The notes: a model not told the origin generated them from the sequence alone. 34,242 nucleotides of DNA from a virus (IMGVR_UViG_3300036719_005005:1-34242); one strand, 5' to 3'; shown: positions 15,599 through 23,324, numbered from the stretch's first letter. Made by a program: numbers and translations.

Positions 15599-16717
15599 TT
15601 ATTTTACGTAAGGAGTTAATTGTTGCCAGTTCTGTGCATTAGGTTGGCCCAGGGCTTGGGCAGCTTCTTGGAAGGATCCGTGTTTATGCTTTAGGTATTC
15701 TATTGGCTCTTCTTTTTTAACACGACGCTCTGCTGCTTTTTGAAATGCTTTTTTGGTTGCCATACCAACTGCAGCGGCAGTAGCTGCTCCAGCTGCAAGC
15801 AGAGCTGTATCAGTATGTTTTCCTAGTTTTTCTGCTATTTTTTCACCGATAGTTGGCACTCTAGAAATAAGTTCTTCTCTGGAGCCAGTCTTAAGTTCAA
15901 TTGAAGGGCTCAGTGTTTTTGATAAACCTTTAATTGCACCGAGTCCAGCGGCAGTACCGAGTACTGCACTTGCCGTAACAGGAACACCTTTGATTCGAAG
16001 TTCAGGATCATTCAGTCCACGTGCGGTTCCTTTTATTGCTCCACCTAAAGCAGAAAAAGATTGCGTTTCAGGATCAGCCGAAAAAAATTGACCAGCTTTT
16101 GGCTTCATTCTTTCGTAACGACGATATGCTGAATATGTAGACGGAAGAACATCTGGACGTTCTTCTTTGAAATCTTTATAAGCAAGCAGTTGACTTTTCT
16201 GCCCTAGCAGATAGCGCATTGCTGCTTCACTTGCTGGAGAGATTGGGATTTTGCCTGACGGGTCTTCTTCTTTTGAAACAGGAGCAACTGCTTTATATCC
16301 TGCGGGACGAAGACCTTTGTGTATCGGACCCACTTGACCGCTTAGCATACCAATTGCAACAGGAACTGCTGCAGCCACAGTTGCCCCAGCGAGGGGGCTG
16401 TCTAAGCCAAGCCTGGGCCCTACGTATTGACCAACATCACCAACCATGCGATGCATGTTTGTAAAACGCCAAACATCTTTTCGTGTTTCATTTGTTAGGG
16501 CATCAAGTGCAGCTGCGGCTGTAACTCCTGCCGGTCCCATGCGACCTGAATCAGTTACAGTTGTTGCAGCTTCTTTTACGCTACCGTACGCACTTGAATA
16601 GCGTCCCCATGGTTTACGCTCAATTCCTTCTTGCATTTTGTTGACAACTTGCCCTGCAAAACGCTGTACAGCTTGTGCGCTGTTTGTAAGATGGTTAAGC
16701 GTTGTATTTGGATTCAT
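15599..16717 (-). CDS. Putative internal virion or ejection protein
   Basis: A 372-residue protein, Ala-, Lys- and Arg-rich, with several hydrophobic Ala/Gly/Val stretches (LAGATVAAAVPVAIGMLSG; TASAVLGTAAGLGAIKGL; TALLAAGAATAAAVGMA) separated by basic linkers. It starts at the base where the 16717-17247 gene ends. The pattern of repeated weak membrane segments in a basic protein resembles ejection proteins. No named family. Confidence 0.6.
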   Translation of the reverse strand: MNPNTTLNHLTNSAQAVQRFAGQVVNKMQEGIERKPWGRYSSAYGSVKEAATTVTDSGRMGPAGVTAAAALDALTNETRKDVWRFTNMHRMVGDVGQYVGPRLGLDSPLAGATVAAAVPVAIGMLSGQVGPIHKGLRPAGYKAVAPVSKEEDPSGKIPISPASEAAMRYLLGQKSQLLAYKDFKEERPDVLPSTYSAYRRYERMKPKAGQFFSADPETQSFSALGGAIKGTARGLNDPELRIKGVPVTASAVLGTAAGLGAIKGLSKTLSPSIELKTGSREELISRVPTIGEKIAEKLGKHTDTALLAAGAATAAAVGMATKKAFQKAAERRVKKEEPIEYLKHKHGSFQEAAQALGQPNAQNWQQLTPYVK

Positions 16718-17247
16718 TACCTCAAGATGTTGCGAACCATTTCATTTGCAGTAGTAGACGTATCTCTGGAGCTGTGGTGATACATGAAAGTTGGCGGACT
16801 ATAGTTACGCGCGTATGCTAATTGAATTTGGTTGTTAACTCTTTGTTGTTCTTCAGCGGCACGCATTTGTTGCATTGCATACAACTGGTGAAAGTTAGCG
16901 TGGTTTTCTTGAACAACTTCAGGATCAATTTGATTTGCAAATTGAGCTGCTGCTGCGCTACCTAAAATACCACCGGTTGTTGCAGCAGCAAACGCAGGCG
17001 TACCAATAGATTGCAATGCTCCAGAAACAGGAACATTTACAGCTGAGTGCACGCCAGCGTGAATTAAGGATTGAGGAATTGATTGGGCAGGACGTTGACC
17101 AACCATCCGAGGAACGATCTGTTGTGCAGCAGCACCTAACGCAGCTTCAGTCCCGATTGCTTTTCCAATCTGTTTAAGACTGGCGGGATCAGTGAAGTAT
17201 TGCTTTAAGGCGCTGCCAGCTGTACGGATTGATTGCGGGATGTTCAT
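16717..17247 (-). CDS. Putative internal virion protein
   Basis: A 176-residue protein starting MNIPQSIRTAGSALKQYF. The middle has Ala/Gly-rich hydrophobic runs (GALQSIGTPAFAAATTGGIL) and the C-terminal part is Gln-rich helical. It overlaps the previous gene by four bases and the next by one. It shares its composition with the proteins at 14333-15136 and 15599-16717, suggesting a functional set. Confidence 0.58.
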   Translation of the reverse strand: MNIPQSIRTAGSALKQYFTDPASLKQIGKAIGTEAALGAAAQQIVPRMVGQRPAQSIPQSLIHAGVHSAVNVPVSGALQSIGTPAFAAATTGGILGSAAAAQFANQIDPEVVQENHANFHQLYAMQQMRAAEEQQRVNNQIQLAYARNYSPPTFMYHHSSRDTSTTANEMVRNILR

Positions 17248-17693
17248 CCGATTTGCGTTCCTGATTCTCCGGGGAATTTACTTGCAGTTTGTGGACTTCT
17301 TTCGGAAGATCCTGCAGTAGCGTCTTGTGAGGAGATATACCTAAGTTTATCTGGACCTACCCTATCTTCTTCTGAAATTAAACCTCTTTCAACACCTTGG
17401 AGATAGCGATTTAAAAAACCTTGTGCAATAGTGTTGTCTGCTGGATCTTTAAAGTTGGGTTGACTCGTTCTTGATGCGTTATCAATCTTTACTTGAGATT
17501 GATCTGCAATGTCTTGAAAAAATCCGTTATCATAAAAACCTTTGTAGTCAGGGTTTTTATCTAGCTTACTTGCAAATGCGTTCTTAAATTGAACAGAGGC
17601 GTTTGGCCCTAGGGTTCCAGCATCTGGGTGGAAGCCGGATCTCCAAGCTTGGTCAGGAGGAGACGTGTAATCTTTTGAGAACGGTTGTCTCAC
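17244..17693 (-). CDS. Hypothetical polar protein of the virion block
   Basis: A 149-residue soluble, Asp/Ser/Gln-rich protein (FSKDYTSPPDQAWRSGFHPD) without membrane segments. The frame starts at a GTG at 17693 that overlaps the stop of the previous gene, so the pair is translationally coupled. No family recognised. Confidence 0.55.
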   Translation of the reverse strand: MRQPFSKDYTSPPDQAWRSGFHPDAGTLGPNASVQFKNAFASKLDKNPDYKGFYDNGFFQDIADQSQVKIDNASRTSQPNFKDPADNTIAQGFLNRYLQGVERGLISEEDRVGPDKLRYISSQDATAGSSERSPQTASKFPGESGTQIG

Positions 17694-17890
17694 TGTTCTT
17701 TTTTCTTACGGAGTTTGCTTAAGGTTTTAGCAAGATTTGCTTGACGAACAGTTTTTTCGTCGTGTTTTTCTGGGTTAGCAGACACCTCGGCTGCATATTC
17801 TTTAACGCTTTTGCCAGCCGCTTCTGCTTTTTTGGTAAAAGCGCCAGGGTGTTTAATGGCGCCTTGAATCCATTTCTTATCTTCAGCCAT
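17690..17890 (-). CDS. Small basic phage protein of the KWIQGAIK..PGAF type
   Basis: A 66-residue highly basic protein. The opening WIQGAIKHPGAFTKKAEAAG then SVKEYAAEV matches a short conserved pattern I associate with small phage proteins of unknown role, found in many genomes. The C-terminus is poly-basic (LRKKKEQ). It sits between the holin candidate and the ejection-like genes. Confidence 0.65.
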   Translation of the reverse strand: MAEDKKWIQGAIKHPGAFTKKAEAAGKSVKEYAAEVSANPEKHDEKTVRQANLAKTLSKLRKKKEQ

Positions 17891-17899
17891 GGTTGGTAA

Positions 17900-18295
17900 T
17901 CAGAAAGGAAGAGAGTTTACTCTTTTGGCAATGCTGGCGGCAATTTGCATTTCAGGTACAAACGTAGAAGACCGTTCAAAACGCCTTACTTTGTCTGCGG
18001 CTTTTTGCGGAAGCCAAGCTTTGGCCATTTCAAAGGCTAAAGTCTTTACTTCGCTAGGAGTTAGTTTACCATCGGCAACAGTTTGGATGGCAAGTTCAAA
18101 AGCTGTATCAACTTGTGACCCTCTCCAGCCGTGAAGGTTTTGGTCAAGGATTGGGTCAATAATGTTGTAAGCTTTTTGGACTAGCGGGCCGTAACGAAGC
18201 AGTAACCTTGCTCCTCTGGTTTTATTGATTTGCATAGTCAAACCAGTAGCTGCAGCACCGATAGCAGCCGCAATGATGGGTTCCAGTAATTCCAT
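17900..18295 (-). CDS. Possible LLH-type holin
   Basis: A 131-residue protein with one N-terminal membrane helix (LEPIIAAAIGAAATGLTM), then a basic stop (NKTR) and a helical soluble tail (VDTAFELAIQTVADGKLTPS). One N-terminal helix with a charged soluble tail is the layout of LLH-family phage holins, which form lesions in the inner membrane. The family call is a similarity of shape, not a proven match; a membrane-anchored virion protein is the alternative. The ATG at 18295 has an AGAGG site. Confidence 0.45.
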   Translation of the reverse strand: MELLEPIIAAAIGAAATGLTMQINKTRGARLLLRYGPLVQKAYNIIDPILDQNLHGWRGSQVDTAFELAIQTVADGKLTPSEVKTLAFEMAKAWLPQKAADKVRRFERSSTFVPEMQIAASIAKRVNSLPF

Positions 18296-18372
18296 GACAA
18301 CCTCTATTTGTTTTTAATTTAGCAGAAGGTGTCATTAGGACACCGAACCGAGGTGTTACCCTTGGTTTTGTT

Positions 18373-21300
18373 TCAGAACGGAACTCCGTTGTATTTGGTG
18401 TAGTCAAAGTGTGTTATACCAGGCTGGACCGGTTCATTTTCAACATTTAGCGATGGCTGATAAACAGCAGCTTTGGAAAGAGCTTTTTGCATTGCAGCGC
18501 GAAGATTCCGACCAGGGCGGGTGCCCATGTATTGTTCAGTAGCAACAGCTTCTTCCAGTGCTGGAGTAGAGCGAATTTGCGGTGCTACGCCTGCGCCAGG
18601 AATTACGAGCTGGGTTGGCTTGAATTCACGGTGAGTCACAACTGTTGCAGAAGCGGGCTCAAGTTGAATTGTTTGAGCAGCACTATTACTTTGCAGATCA
18701 GCGGGATCTCCCCAAATCCCAGCATGGATATGTGCACGCAAGAAGGATTGTTCTGCTGGTGTTGGAACACGCGTTGAAATTTTTTCCATTCTGGTTTTGT
18801 ATGCGGTTTGAGGATTAACATTTTGCGCAACGCCAGATGAAGCAATTAACGAATTAATTTTTGCTTCACGTGCACTACCTGGAGTTGGTAACGGCGTTTG
18901 TTCATCAGGATCTAACCAAAAACCTGTTTCTCTTTCTGCACGTGAAAAAGCGGGGCTTTTGTCAAAACGTGTTCCAAGAGTTGATCGGGCTCCACCACCA
19001 GGGCTTTCTAATGCCCCTGGCGCATAAACTAATCCTTCTGGAGTTTTAGCTTCTGGGAAAGCAGCAAGCAATCTTTCACGTTCAACGGGATCAAATGAAG
19101 CACGGTTAATAACGTCTGCGGAAATGCCTTTAAACGTACGTCCTTCTTTACCCATAATGCGTTGCGGTTCAACTGTTTCACCTGAAATAGGTACAACGGA
19201 ACCATGTGCAATTTCGGCAAGTCCGACGTCGCTGCCGGTCAAAATTTCTCCTGTATCTTTATGTCTGTAAAGAACAGTTTCTAAATCAAGCGGTGAACCA
19301 GAACGTGTGTGGCCATATTCAGATTCAAGTGATTCACGACGTCGTCCAACGCCACCAACTTCTTGGCGGCCAGCGCCACCAGCTGCACGCATGCGATACA
19401 ACTCAGGGGTTGCAACTGCTTTTTCAGCCGGAACAGCGGACATGCCTACAACATCGCCAGTTGTTTGGCTGACGATAGGAGCCATTTTTGTTCCTTGTTG
19501 AATTTCTTCTGGGATGGAGAAAAGAACAGGCATATCTTTTGCTCGATTTAAACGAGTTGTTGCTTCAGTCCAATCACTGTGCGCATCCATTAAAACTTGT
19601 CGTTGCGCTTGAGGAAGTTGATTGAACATGTTGTTTGTAATTTTGTCAGTCGGTTCTTTTCCAAACTGCTTTAAAATCCCTGCTTTTACATTGTTTAGTG
19701 TAGTCTGCTTGCCAATTGCAATATTTTCAAGAGCTTGAACTTGCGTCGGGTTTGTTGTTATAAACTCATTTGCGCTAGGTTCGCCAGCACCAACAACACC
19801 AAACGGTTTAAAGAAACTTTTTGTTGGAACAGTTTCGCCGCCAGGGAGTGTGACATTCAAGGGAAGCGCACGTTGTCCAGCCGCTTCTAACAGCTTAGGA
19901 TCTTCTGTGATGTCGTACAGACCTGTAACTTGTTTTAAGAAAGTAAGTGCACGCGGGTCTGTTTCGGCTTCAAGTCCTGCTGCTTTACGTTGTTGAGGTG
20001 TACCCTCAATTTGCATCTTGAGTGCAGCAAGTTGTGGCGCTGCTTCTGCTAAACGTTCTTGCCTTGCAATTTCACGTTGTTGTTTTGCTTGCTCGACCCA
20101 ACCAGCTTTTCCTCCCAAGTAACCTTGAACTTTGCCGAGAACGCTTTGTTCGCCAGCGGTAACAACACGTGGATCAATTGTGCTTGATTGACGCCAAATT
20201 TCACTTGCAGGAGCATACTCTTCTCCGCTTACCAGGGAAGAGTAACGGCCTTCGGGATAAACTCCTTGTGCTTCACGTGTTGCAATAGCAGCTTCAATAT
20301 CTCGTGCGCCAGCTAGACGTGTAACTTTAGGTGTTAAGAATGCGCCAGTAATATCCCGTTGCTCTGCAGGACCTATTTCACCTGGATAAAATTGTTGTTC
20401 AACTGTAGCTGTTTCCCGGCTTGGACCTTCACCTTGGATACGGACTAAACTACGTCCGCCTAATTTAGGTGCAGGTACTTCCCCGTGGTGAACAATTCGA
20501 CCGGAGCCAGAATAGCCGATGTTTCTTGCGGGAATGTCTAATTGTTCTTTGACTGTTGGGTTTAAATCTGATGTTTGTTGAAAAGGAGAATAAGTAGGAA
20601 CAGCAGGGGTGTACTCACCAGTCCAAGGATCGGGGGTTGTATGCAGTAAAGAATATTGTTCTGTACTAGGACCAAGTTTTGGTGCTGGGGGTGCTTGATA
20701 GACTCCTGCTTGTTCTGGCGTTACGCCTGCTTCTTTAGAACGCAGGGCCATAAGTGTTGCGCCTACACCAGGGATTTCCATCTGGTACGGTTCACTGCTG
20801 CGGATAGATTCAGCTGCACGTTGAAGTTGCGCAGTAGCTGCTTGACGCCGTGCTTCCTGTACTGTTTCAGTTGCTGGCATTGCATTTTCATACTCAGCTA
20901 ATGCAGCACTGCGGAACCCTGTTTCCCTTGGAGTAAACGTTTGGGATGTAGAAATAATTTCACTTTCCGTTACAGGTTTAACGCCAGTGGAAGCAGTTGT
21001 TGTTGGGACAGTTGCTTTTTCTGGCGTACCGACGTTTGCTCCCTTTGCTGCTTGCAATTCTTGCATAGCATTGGGAATTTGTTCTTGTTGATACCGTTGA
21101 CTAGTTGTAGGTGGTGTTACGTCACCTGTGTTATGAATGGTTTCATTATCAACGGAACGCGAAACCCCTAGTCCCCCTAAGAAGTCCGAAATACGGTTTC
21201 CAATATTAGAAGCTTGTTGCTGTGCAGTATCAATAGCACCACGAACAGCTTGCCGTGCTTCAGGACGAGTAGCAAGGATTGCACCACCAGCAACTACACC

Positions 21301-21681
21301 CGTTGCAAGTGCGGCTCGGCCCAGGTTACGAACTAAGTTGTTGCTGCGGGCATTATCTTCCCGCATATCACGTTGTTGGTTGTCATAATGCTCCCCGGTC
21401 ATTGTGTTGTCCAGGGTTCCAGCAACTTTAGGAATGTTGTTGTCTGGAGTTACTGAAGAATGTAGAACAGAGTTATCATCTGCAAACTGCGCAGAAATAG
21501 GTTGATCGAATACAATTCGGCCGCCGACGCGTGAACCAGGAGCATTTGCACCGGTCTTGCCCAGGTTTTTAGCAAAATCGTAGGCATGCGGCGCCGCAGC
21601 CATCTTTTCTTCTGGCGTTTGCGGATATTTATTGCCTGTAGCGGATGCCCAGAGAGCAAAATCCCTTGGAGAGACGGGCAT
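18373..21681 (-). CDS. Large virion-block protein, first gene of the late operon
   Basis: A 1,102-residue protein, mostly polar, Pro/Thr/Glu-rich and probably flexible. One membrane-like segment lies near residues 125-142 (LGRAALATGVVAGGAILA). No catalytic motif was found. It opens the leftward block, preceded by an A/T-rich promoter-like region (TATATATAAAG). A very large protein ahead of small glycine-zipper proteins is reminiscent of large internal virion proteins in podovirus-like ejection sets, but length and position are the only support. The C-terminus ends in FDYTKYNGVPF. Confidence 0.7.
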   Translation of the reverse strand: MPVSPRDFALWASATGNKYPQTPEEKMAAAPHAYDFAKNLGKTGANAPGSRVGGRIVFDQPISAQFADDNSVLHSSVTPDNNIPKVAGTLDNTMTGEHYDNQQRDMREDNARSNNLVRNLGRAALATGVVAGGAILATRPEARQAVRGAIDTAQQQASNIGNRISDFLGGLGVSRSVDNETIHNTGDVTPPTTSQRYQQEQIPNAMQELQAAKGANVGTPEKATVPTTTASTGVKPVTESEIISTSQTFTPRETGFRSAALAEYENAMPATETVQEARRQAATAQLQRAAESIRSSEPYQMEIPGVGATLMALRSKEAGVTPEQAGVYQAPPAPKLGPSTEQYSLLHTTPDPWTGEYTPAVPTYSPFQQTSDLNPTVKEQLDIPARNIGYSGSGRIVHHGEVPAPKLGGRSLVRIQGEGPSRETATVEQQFYPGEIGPAEQRDITGAFLTPKVTRLAGARDIEAAIATREAQGVYPEGRYSSLVSGEEYAPASEIWRQSSTIDPRVVTAGEQSVLGKVQGYLGGKAGWVEQAKQQREIARQERLAEAAPQLAALKMQIEGTPQQRKAAGLEAETDPRALTFLKQVTGLYDITEDPKLLEAAGQRALPLNVTLPGGETVPTKSFFKPFGVVGAGEPSANEFITTNPTQVQALENIAIGKQTTLNNVKAGILKQFGKEPTDKITNNMFNQLPQAQRQVLMDAHSDWTEATTRLNRAKDMPVLFSIPEEIQQGTKMAPIVSQTTGDVVGMSAVPAEKAVATPELYRMRAAGGAGRQEVGGVGRRRESLESEYGHTRSGSPLDLETVLYRHKDTGEILTGSDVGLAEIAHGSVVPISGETVEPQRIMGKEGRTFKGISADVINRASFDPVERERLLAAFPEAKTPEGLVYAPGALESPGGGARSTLGTRFDKSPAFSRAERETGFWLDPDEQTPLPTPGSAREAKINSLIASSGVAQNVNPQTAYKTRMEKISTRVPTPAEQSFLRAHIHAGIWGDPADLQSNSAAQTIQLEPASATVVTHREFKPTQLVIPGAGVAPQIRSTPALEEAVATEQYMGTRPGRNLRAAMQKALSKAAVYQPSLNVENEPVQPGITHFDYTKYNGVPF

Positions 21682-21774
21682 TTGACCAAAATACTTTATA
21701 TATAACCGATTTTAAGCGTTCTGAACACGTTAAAACGCAGCTAGAACCCTACTGCCGCCTAAAAACAGCCAAAA
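21682..21774. promoter_or_regulatory. Divergent control region between late and early blocks
   Basis: The minus strand carries TATATATAAAGTATTTTGG just before the 1,102-residue gene; this A/T-rich box resembles T4-type late promoters (TATAAATA) in spirit, but the match is not exact. An inverted repeat CTGCCGC/GCGGCAG (about 21,751-21,797) surrounds an A/T-rich loop and could be an operator or hairpin. All genes to the left are read leftward and most to the right rightward, so both transcription directions probably originate here. Confidence 0.45.
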
Positions 21775-21846
21775 TTGGGTAAAAATTGCGGCAGCCATCA
21801 GACAACAACAGCTGCTGGAAGGCGGCTGAAGGAAAAAAAGAAAGGT

Positions 21847-22125
21847 ATGAGACTACGTTGGGGTTGGGTCGGAAGTAACAGCCGCAGAGGTAGTTCAAGC
21901 GGTGGCGTTGTGTTGGATTTTAATCCGATGGCGAACTACTACACGCTCGAAGTTGAGCGTTACGGCGAGTGGGTGAAGTACGACTTCATGCCAAACGCTA
22001 ACAACACGGTCTATACCAAGCCAAGCTTTGGTCGCGGTAAGACAATACCAACCGAAGAAGCTCGCCGCCTCTGGTCAGCGCTGATCCGTAAGGGTTGGTC
22101 GCTTCAAGGTGAGCCTAACTTCTAA
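21847..22125 (+). CDS. Small early protein followed by a hammerhead ribozyme
   Basis: From the ATG at 21847 the protein has 92 residues. The likely folded part starts at residue 28 (MANYYTLEVERYGEWVKYDF), with an ATG of its own at 21928, then NTVYTKPSFGRG and a helix (TIPTEEARRLWSALIRKGW). The upstream part is Arg/Gly/Ser-rich and may not be translated; an A/G-rich run precedes 21847. The aromatic strand-strand-helix layout suggests a small beta/alpha domain, family unknown. The stop is followed within 3 bases by the first hammerhead. Confidence 0.65.
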   Translation: MRLRWGWVGSNSRRGSSSGGVVLDFNPMANYYTLEVERYGEWVKYDFMPNANNTVYTKPSFGRGKTIPTEEARRLWSALIRKGWSLQGEPNF

Positions 22126-22127
22126 AT

Positions 22128-22192
22128 ACACGGCGAAACCGGGGGTAACACCCCGGTCCGGCAGCTTGACATGCTGTCGCTGATGAGCCTGT
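22128..22192 (+). ncRNA. Type II hammerhead ribozyme 1
   Basis: All core elements are present in type II order. The stem II 3' strand is GGC (22132-22134), then GAAA (22135-22138). Stem III is ACCGGGG/CCCCGGT with a 6-base loop. The cleavage triplet GTC ends at 22158. Stem I is CGGCAGC/GCTGTCG with one G-U pair and a 7-base loop. CTGATGA (22160s-end, 22180-22186) is the canonical CUGANGA box, and GCC closes stem II. Extra pairs ACA/TGT extend stem II past a bulged C. Cleavage is expected between 22158 and 22159. It starts 3 bases after the stop of the preceding gene. Confidence 0.93.
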
Positions 22193-22488
22193 CACACCTA
22201 TACCATACCTAATCTACCCTGAAACACCCTGTCAGCATACTCACACCACTTTCATGGGTACAAACCCCTGTACTCCCCTTCAAATCCCTTCCAACGCAAG
22301 GCTTCTCAGTCTTGACGCCTGATATTTAGTGGGGGTCGATTTTCAACCGGCAGAGCCTGTGGAATGAGCCACACCTTGTTTACTTCGTTAATTGCGGAAC
22401 GCGCTTACACAATTAACACCGATGATTGCCTCCAGGGCTAACAGCCTTAGATGCAGTCTTCATGACTGTGTAGTTTACAAAACAACCC
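22193..22488 (+). other. Non-coding stretch after the first ribozyme
   Basis: I see no credible gene here. The first 100 bases are C/T-rich and unusually poor in G. Small hairpins include GTACA/TGTAC (about 22,258), TGTGG/CCACA and CAGTC/GACTG (about 22,456). AACAGCCTTAGATGCAGT at 22440 is related to elements at 22706 and 23943. It may be a long leader or a control region for the following cassette array. Confidence 0.5.
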
Positions 22489-22662
22489 GTGATTGAACTA
22501 ATGATCGGACATCCCAGCTTTGCTGAAATGAGCATTCTGGAAGTGTTTAACTATCCGGTAACTTCAGCTCAAATTATGAACCTGGAGTTTCTGTACATTG
22601 CTTCACCCCAGTGGAAACCCGCTTGGAGTGAAGATTTTGCAGTAGCCGGTACAGCAGATTAA
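22489..22662 (+). CDS. Cassette gene A: 57-residue hypothetical protein
   Basis: GTG at 22489 (or ATG at 22501) opens a 57-residue frame: MIELMIGHPSFAEMSILEVF followed by NYPVTSAQIMNLEFLYIASP. It is acidic and aromatic, without motifs. Its last codons form the 5' acceptor-like strand of the first tRNA-like element, and its TAA is the single-stranded linker. The next cassette genes share the GTG start after a C-rich run, which supports this start. Confidence 0.6.
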   Translation: MIELMIGHPSFAEMSILEVFNYPVTSAQIMNLEFLYIASPQWKPAWSEDFAVAGTAD

Positions 22663-22696
22663 GGCGTGAGCCGGGGGATCGAATCCCCCATCTGCT
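22653..22696 (+). ncRNA. tRNA-like element 1 (acceptor stem plus T-arm)
   Basis: Perfect 7-pair stem AGCAGAT (22653-22659)/ATCTGCT (22690-22696). Inside are TAA, a hairpin GGC-GTGA-GCC, then a T-arm GGGGG-ATCGAAT-CCCCC whose 7-base loop carries the T-loop TCGAA core. There is no D-arm or anticodon arm; total 44 bases. The stop codon of gene A is exactly the linker. There is no U-tract, so it is not an intrinsic terminator. Confidence 0.85.
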
Positions 22697-22697
22697 A

Positions 22698-22732
22698 TTG
22701 CATTGAACAGCCTAAGAAGCAGTTCTATGCAA
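22698..22732 (+). ncRNA. Conserved hairpin with AGCCTAAGAA loop, copy 1
   Basis: Stem TTGCAT-GAAC/GTTC-ATGCAA (one T-T mismatch) closes the loop AGCCTAAGAAGCA. A second copy at 23940-23966 keeps the loop sequence while its stem bases change yet still pair, an indication of conserved RNA structure. Confidence 0.6.
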
Positions 22733-22735
22733 ATT

Positions 22736-22755
22736 TGCTCCAGTGGAGATAAGCA
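22736..22755 (+). promoter_or_regulatory. Leader hairpin of cassette gene B
   Basis: TGCT/AGCA closes a loop with CAGTGGAGATA, followed by ACCGCAC. Equivalent hairpins precede genes C and D with different but pairing stems (TACCC/GGGTA, TGCC/GGCA) and the shared loop CAGYGGAGAT, suggesting a conserved leader. Confidence 0.6.
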
Positions 22756-22775
22756 CCACACCGCACACACCCACC

Positions 22776-23012
22776 GTGCATAACTTCTATCCCTCTGAAG
22801 ACATCTTTTTTGCGACCGAAGCCGCTGCTCAGGCAGCAGCTGAGAACACCGTACAAGAGCTGTACCGACGAGCAGGAGAACAGCGCAGCGTAGCTGTAGG
22901 CATTGCAAGTGTAGTAGTTACTGGCACAGCCGTAGCTGCTATTGCAGCCTGGAAATCACCTATGGGCCGCAAGGTCCGTAACAAGATCGCAAACGCGATC
23001 AAAGCTGAGTAA
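22776..23012 (+). CDS. Cassette gene B: small single-pass membrane protein
   Basis: GTG at 22776 opens a 78-residue protein. An acidic N-terminal helix is followed by a membrane segment (residues about 41-57, VAVGIASVVVTGTAVAAIAA) and a basic C-terminus (MGRKVRNKIANAIKAE), a positive-inside arrangement. The frame is open further upstream, but that part lies in the conserved leader hairpin, and the GTG start matches genes C and D. A tail-anchored or inner-membrane effector is possible; no family known. The 3' end forms the 5' strand of the second tRNA-like element. Confidence 0.65.
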   Translation: MHNFYPSEDIFFATEAAAQAAAENTVQELYRRAGEQRSVAVGIASVVVTGTAVAAIAAWKSPMGRKVRNKIANAIKAE

Positions 23013-23056
23013 CCGCAAGGTTGGCGTGAGCCGGGGGATCGAATCCCCCACTCGGC
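23004..23056 (+). ncRNA. tRNA-like element 2 (three stacked hairpins in a 7-pair stem)
   Basis: GCTGAGT (23004-23010) pairs with ACTCGGC (23050-23056) with one U-G pair. Inside, with no linker bases, are AACC-GCAA-GGTT, GGC-GTGA-GCC (both GNRA loops) and GGGGG-ATCGAAT-CCCCC. This is a compact four-way junction of 53 bases, like a miniaturised tRNA. The TAA of gene B spans the acceptor end and the first hairpin. Confidence 0.85.
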
Positions 23057-23058
23057 AT

Positions 23059-23079
23059 TACCCCCAGCGGAGATGGGTA
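23059..23079 (+). promoter_or_regulatory. Leader hairpin of cassette gene C
   Basis: TACCC/GGGTA with loop CCAGCGGAGAT, then ACCGCACAACGGAG, whose GGAG could serve as ribosome-binding site for the GTG at 23102. Confidence 0.6.
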
Positions 23080-23101
23080 CCGCACAACGGAGCTAACCCC
23101 C

Positions 23102-23260
23102 GTGGTTAACCACAACTACCAGGTGATCCTTGAGGATCTCATCGAGAATCTCCAGTCTTTAGGACAGGATTATACCGATGAACAGGCACAAGCCTGGGCC
23201 TGGGATCGGTTCTTCCAGCAGTATCCAGAATACTGTGAACTTCCGGAGAACTACGGCTAA
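23102..23260 (+). CDS. Cassette gene C: 52-residue hypothetical protein
   Basis: GTG at 23102 preceded by GGAG opens a short acidic, aromatic protein (MVNHNYQVILEDLIENLQSL then DYTDEQAQAWAWDRFFQQYP). It is helical, soluble and without known motif. It ends in ENYG, with the stop inside the folded region of the third tRNA-like element. Its frame is shorter than 60 codons and easily missed. Confidence 0.6.
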   Translation: MVNHNYQVILEDLIENLQSLGQDYTDEQAQAWAWDRFFQQYPEYCELPENYG

Positions 23261-23301
23261 TCCGTCAAAGCGGGTTGGGAGGTGCAAACCCTCCCACAGT
23301 T
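23249..23301 (+). ncRNA. tRNA-like element 3
   Basis: T-arm GGGAGG-TGCAAAC-CCTCCC (23277-23295), preceded without a gap by a hairpin AATCCG-TCAAAG-CGGGTT (23259-23276). An outer closing stem is either AACT/AGTT (4 pairs) or the longer ACTGTG (23232)/CACAGT (23295) upstream. The TAA of gene C lies in the 5' side. Core sequence ATCCGTCAAAGCGGG recurs in element 4. The outer stem is less certain than in elements 1, 2 and 5. Confidence 0.7.
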
Positions 23302-23303
23302 AT

Positions 23304-23324
23304 TGCCTTCAGCGGAGATAGGCA
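23304..23324 (+). promoter_or_regulatory. Leader hairpin of cassette gene D
   Basis: TGCC/GGCA with loop TTCAGCGGAGATA, followed by ACCGCACAACAGGAG, an apparent ribosome-binding site 9 bases before the GTG at 23345. Confidence 0.6.

Noticed and set aside
22653-23301. The T-arm elements as twister-sister or pistol ribozymes
   Set aside because: CCGCAAGG (element 2) and GGTGCAAACC (elements 3-4) recall pieces of twister-sister, but they never occur together in one element and the rest of the core is missing.
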